Source of the DNA: JBKHYG01 sp046565595
GTDB lineage: Bacteria; Actinomycetota; AC-67
Direction: 5' to 3'
Length of the DNA: 8,013 nucleotides
NCBI GenBank assembly: GCA_046565595.1
Contig: JBKHYG010000028.1
Span: 1-8,013, forward strand
Program-made: the position numbers and the translations under genes
The notes under the pieces: generated by a model
What the model was told of the DNA's origin: nothing
Seen by the model: the letters and a program-made list of their open reading frames with translations, nothing else
Databases searched by the model: none
Shown here: piece after piece, positions 6,000 through 8,013 of the stretch
How the letters are laid out: each line of letters opens with the position of its first letter
Position numbering within the stretch: position 1 is the first letter of the stretch

Positions 6000-7036
6000 C
6001 TACAACGGCGCACATTAGCGTTGTGCTCGCTGCCTGTACGCGCGAACTCGTGACCTCCATCTGCGCCACACGCCACGTAGTAGAGGAACTCCGTCTCGGC
6101 GGGGTTCAGCGCGGCCTGCAAGGCAGCCTCACCCGGCGAGGCGATGGGTGTGGGAGGTAACCCGTCGCTGCGATAGGTGTTGTAGGGCGACTCGATCTCG
6201 AGATCGCGGAACAAGATCCGGTCTGGCCACTCTCCATCGCGCAGGAACAGCAGGTATTGGACCGTCGCATCGATCTGTAGTCGCATCGGGATCGCAAGCC
6301 GGTTGTAGATGACGCTCGCGATCTTCGGCCGGTCGGGTTGAGTGCGCGCTTCGCGCTCGATCAAGCTGGCGACGATGATCGCCTCGTATGGCGAGATCCC
6401 CAGCGAGCGTGAGCGTTCGCGGATCTGCAACCGCTCTGCCCGCGCCTCGAACTCGTCCACCAAGAGTTGGACGACACCATCCGCGTCGACATCTTCGGCG
6501 ATCTCGTATGTGTCTGGCCAGAGCAGGCCTTCGAGGTTCCTGGCGTCCGGAGCCAGATCCGAACGATGCTTGCCGCTATGGGCCGCCGCCAGGAAAGCCT
6601 TCGCCGAGATCGGGGTGTTGGCGGCGACGATCTTCGCGATCTGCCCCAGCGCACGGCCCTCGGGGATGGTGAACCTGAAGACCTTCAGCGGGATCCCCTC
6701 GACGAGGGCTTGGATCGCATCCCTTGCGCCGAGGCCTTCGCGGAGGTCGTATGCCCCGGGTTTCAGGGCGGTCGCGGCGTCGTTGAAGCGGACATGGATC
6801 CGGAAGGCGAGGGCCGATCGGATGACGCCGGCCTCTTCGAGTTGGCTCGCGATGCTCCCCGCCGAGTCTCCGGGCTCGACAACCACCCGCACGGGATGGC
6901 CGTCCGCGGAGCCTCCCAGCGAATAGGAGTACCAGGCTCCGGCCACGAGCAGTAGGCCCGCTGTTCCGGCGGCCAAGAACAGCAAGATGCGAGGGAGTCG
7001 ACGGGTCGTGGTCGCGGGGAGATGTGGTTCGATCAC
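5996..7036 (-). CDS. mltG: Endolytic murein transglycosylase (YceG/MltG family)
   Basis: Membrane-anchored enzyme that cleaves nascent peptidoglycan strands, thought to set glycan length. Of 346 residues, a short basic cytoplasmic tail (1-16) and one transmembrane helix (about 17-37) are followed by an extracytoplasmic LysM-like subdomain (about 48-115) and the YceG catalytic domain. Family signatures in order are LEGLLWPDTYEI (168-179), ASLIEREA (223-230) with Glu227 aligning with the proposed catalytic Glu218 of E. coli MltG, IYNRLAIPMRLQIDATVQY (243-261), SPYNTYRSDGLPPTPIASPG (283-302), and a C-terminal GGHEFARTGSEHNANV. The start is GTG, overlapping the ruvX stop (GTGA), with only a weak Shine-Dalgarno. 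The ruvX-mltG-aroE order is a familiar housekeeping arrangement. The protein is complete and shows no sign of damage. Confidence 0.94.
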   Translation of the reverse strand: MIEPHLPATTTRRLPRILLFLAAGTAGLLLVAGAWYSYSLGGSADGHPVRVVVEPGDSAGSIASQLEEAGVIRSALAFRIHVRFNDAATALKPGAYDLREGLGARDAIQALVEGIPLKVFRFTIPEGRALGQIAKIVAANTPISAKAFLAAAHSGKHRSDLAPDARNLEGLLWPDTYEIAEDVDADGVVQLLVDEFEARAERLQIRERSRSLGISPYEAIIVASLIEREARTQPDRPKIASVIYNRLAIPMRLQIDATVQYLLFLRDGEWPDRILFRDLEIESPYNTYRSDGLPPTPIASPGEAALQAALNPAETEFLYYVACGADGGHEFARTGSEHNANVRRCR

Positions 7037-7440
7037 TTCTGATCCAGGAAGGTTTGGAGTATGACTGCTGCAGCGGTCTGGTCTACCACGAGCCGCTGCT
7101 TCCGGCCTTTGACCCCACCACGACGCAACGACTTCGTCGCTTCAACCGTGGTCAACCGCTCGTCGATGAACCGAACCCTCAGGCCTCTCTCTCGGAGCGA
7201 AGCAGCGAAGTCTTCGGCGACGATGGCTGCGTCACCCTTGGTGCCGTCCAACGAGTAAGGCATCCCCAGCACGACGGTCTTGACCCCCTCGCCTAAAGCC
7301 AACTCGGCGATGTTGGCCGCATCCTGCTCATCGGAGGTCCTCTGGAGGGTCATGTAGGGCGTGGCTACGGTTCCTTTGGCATCGCAGATCGCGAGTCCGA
7401 TGCGTCGACTCCCCAGATCGATCCCGATATAGCGCGCCAT
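7033..7440 (-). CDS. ruvX: RuvX/YqgF family Holliday junction resolvase-like nuclease
   Basis: Small RNase H-fold protein of 135 residues, the usual family size. Biochemical work links the family to 16S rRNA 5' end processing and to Holliday-junction-like nuclease activity; which role applies here is unknown. Motifs are GIDLGSRRIGLAICD (6-20; acidic residue Asp8), VVLGMPYSLDGT (56-67), FIDERLTTVEA (91-101; Glu94) and VVDQTAAAVILQTFLD (118-133; Asp120). Asp8, Glu94 and Asp120 are the likely metal-binding set. The ATG has a good AAGGGGAAG ribosome binding site that begins within the alaS stop codon, leaving only 12 nt between the genes. It overlaps mltG by 4 nt. Confidence 0.95.
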   Translation of the reverse strand: MARYIGIDLGSRRIGLAICDAKGTVATPYMTLQRTSDEQDAANIAELALGEGVKTVVLGMPYSLDGTKGDAAIVAEDFAASLRERGLRVRFIDERLTTVEATKSLRRGGVKGRKQRLVVDQTAAAVILQTFLDQK

Positions 7441-7445
7441 CAGAT

Positions 7446-7454
7446 CTTCCCCTT
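7446..7454 (-). promoter_or_regulatory. Shine-Dalgarno of ruvX, overlapping the alaS stop
   Basis: AAGGGGAAG on the minus strand starts within the TAA stop of alaS and ends 5 nt before the ruvX ATG. It confirms the ruvX start and ties its translation to ribosomes finishing alaS. Confidence 0.7.
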
Positions 7455-8013
7455 AAGCCAACTCCGTCTCGATCGCCATCCGAGCCTTCTTCAGTGCCTC
7501 GCCGATACCGCTGGGATCCTTGCCTCCGCCTGTAGCCACGAGGCCTCGACCCCCGGCGCCTCCGCCGATGGCTCGCGCCGCGTCTCTTATCAGGGTGGAA
7601 GCATCGATCCCTAGGGAGTTACCCACCGCGCAGACGATAGACGCGCGACCCTCGGCTCCAGATGCAACGACGATGGCGGCCCGGTCACCGACCCGATCAC
7701 GGATCTGGACGGCCAGTTCCTGCAGGTCTCCGGGCTCCAGTCCGCCATCCACCTCGGATAGCACCGCCCTGGCTCGGCCGACCTCTTGCGCCTCTGCGGC
7801 GAGTTTCTCGGCTCGCTTGCCCGCGGATGCCGCGGCCGCCTTCTTCACGGCCTGCTCGGCCGTCTTCAGGTCTGCCAAGAGTTTCTCGACACGCGCCGGC
7901 GCCGTGGCCGGGTCCGTCTTCAAGAGTCCGGCGATATGGCGCAACACCGCCTCGTTCTGACGGAACGCCTGGATCGCTTCGGCCCCCGTCAGAGCCTCGA
8001 CCCTTCGCAGGTT
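7453..8013 (-). CDS. alaS: Alanyl-tRNA synthetase, C-terminal part (cut by window edge)
   Basis: Charges tRNA-Ala with alanine in the cytoplasm. The frame is open from the right edge to the stop, giving 186 C-terminal residues of a protein normally about 870-900 long. The visible part begins with NLRRVEALTGAEAI, the end of the editing-domain linker. A charged Ala/Lys/Glu-rich stretch with coiled-coil character follows (about residues 40-80 of the fragment). The C-Ala (DHHA1) domain comes next, with the Gly-rich signature GGGAGGRGLVATGGGKDP and a final EALKKAR helix. In typical AlaRS the Gly-rich motif reads GGRPDMAQAGG; here the middle is GLVAT, an unusual change in an otherwise ordinary domain. 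The GTG at 7945-7947 is an internal Val, not a start. The catalytic and editing cores lie outside the window. Confidence 0.93.
   Translation of the reverse strand, partial: NLRRVEALTGAEAIQAFRQNEAVLRHIAGLLKTDPATAPARVEKLLADLKTAEQAVKKAAAASAGKRAEKLAAEAQEVGRARAVLSEVDGGLEPGDLQELAVQIRDRVGDRAAIVVASGAEGRASIVCAVGNSLGIDASTLIRDAARAIGGGAGGRGLVATGGGKDPSGIGEALKKARMAIETELA

Noticed and set aside
7453..7947. A separate 164-residue protein starting with GTG at 7947
   Set aside because: The frame stays open to the right edge and the extra residues match AlaRS, so the GTG is an internal valine.
1..8013. CRISPR array, insertion sequence, tRNA or phage-like genes
   Set aside because: No regularly spaced repeats, transposase motifs, tRNA-like folds or phage genes were recognised by eye on either strand.

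Overview
The window is GC-rich and gene-dense, and every gene I can support lies on the minus strand, so it reads right to left. It looks like a chromosomal stretch of an actinomycete-like (Actinomycetota, probably deep-branching or uncultured) bacterium. That assignment is inferred from the gene order alaS-ruvX-mltG-aroE, which I recall as conserved in mycobacteria and relatives, from the high GC content, and from the style of the pilus proteins and AroE. No rRNA or species-diagnostic sequence is present.

The right half (about 5211-8013) is a housekeeping block: the C-terminal end of alanyl-tRNA synthetase, the Holliday-junction-resolvase-like YqgF/RuvX, the membrane lytic transglycosylase MltG, and shikimate dehydrogenase AroE. 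Junctions are a 12-nt gap (alaS/ruvX) and two 4-nt overlaps (ruvX/mltG, mltG/aroE), as expected of one operon.

The left half (1-5161) is a type IV pilus block: extension ATPase PilB, retraction-type ATPase PilT, inner-membrane platform PilC, a pilin with a classical class III signal peptide, and the N-terminal part of a prepilin peptidase (PilD) that runs off the left edge. The peptidase begins with GTG. PilB and PilT overlap by 4 nt, and PilT and PilC are 3 nt apart. The proteins form a coherent core machine: PilD cleaves the pilin, PilB drives assembly on PilC, and PilT drives disassembly. No PilM/N/O or secretin gene is visible here; they may lie further left or be absent.

The most interesting non-coding signal surrounds the pilin gene. 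Just upstream is a sequence resembling a sigma-28 (FliA/SigD/WhiG family) promoter (TAAAGGTC, 12 nt, ACCGATAG). A small GC hairpin follows near the predicted 5' end of the message, then a strong Shine-Dalgarno sequence. Just downstream of the pilin is a 12-bp hairpin able to terminate or protect the transcript. Together these suggest that the pilin is expressed as its own abundant, possibly motility-regulated, transcript inside the larger operon. I saw no CRISPR array, insertion sequence, tRNA, phage gene or clearly new system; the coding content is otherwise recognisable. No stretch over 300 bases lacks a gene.
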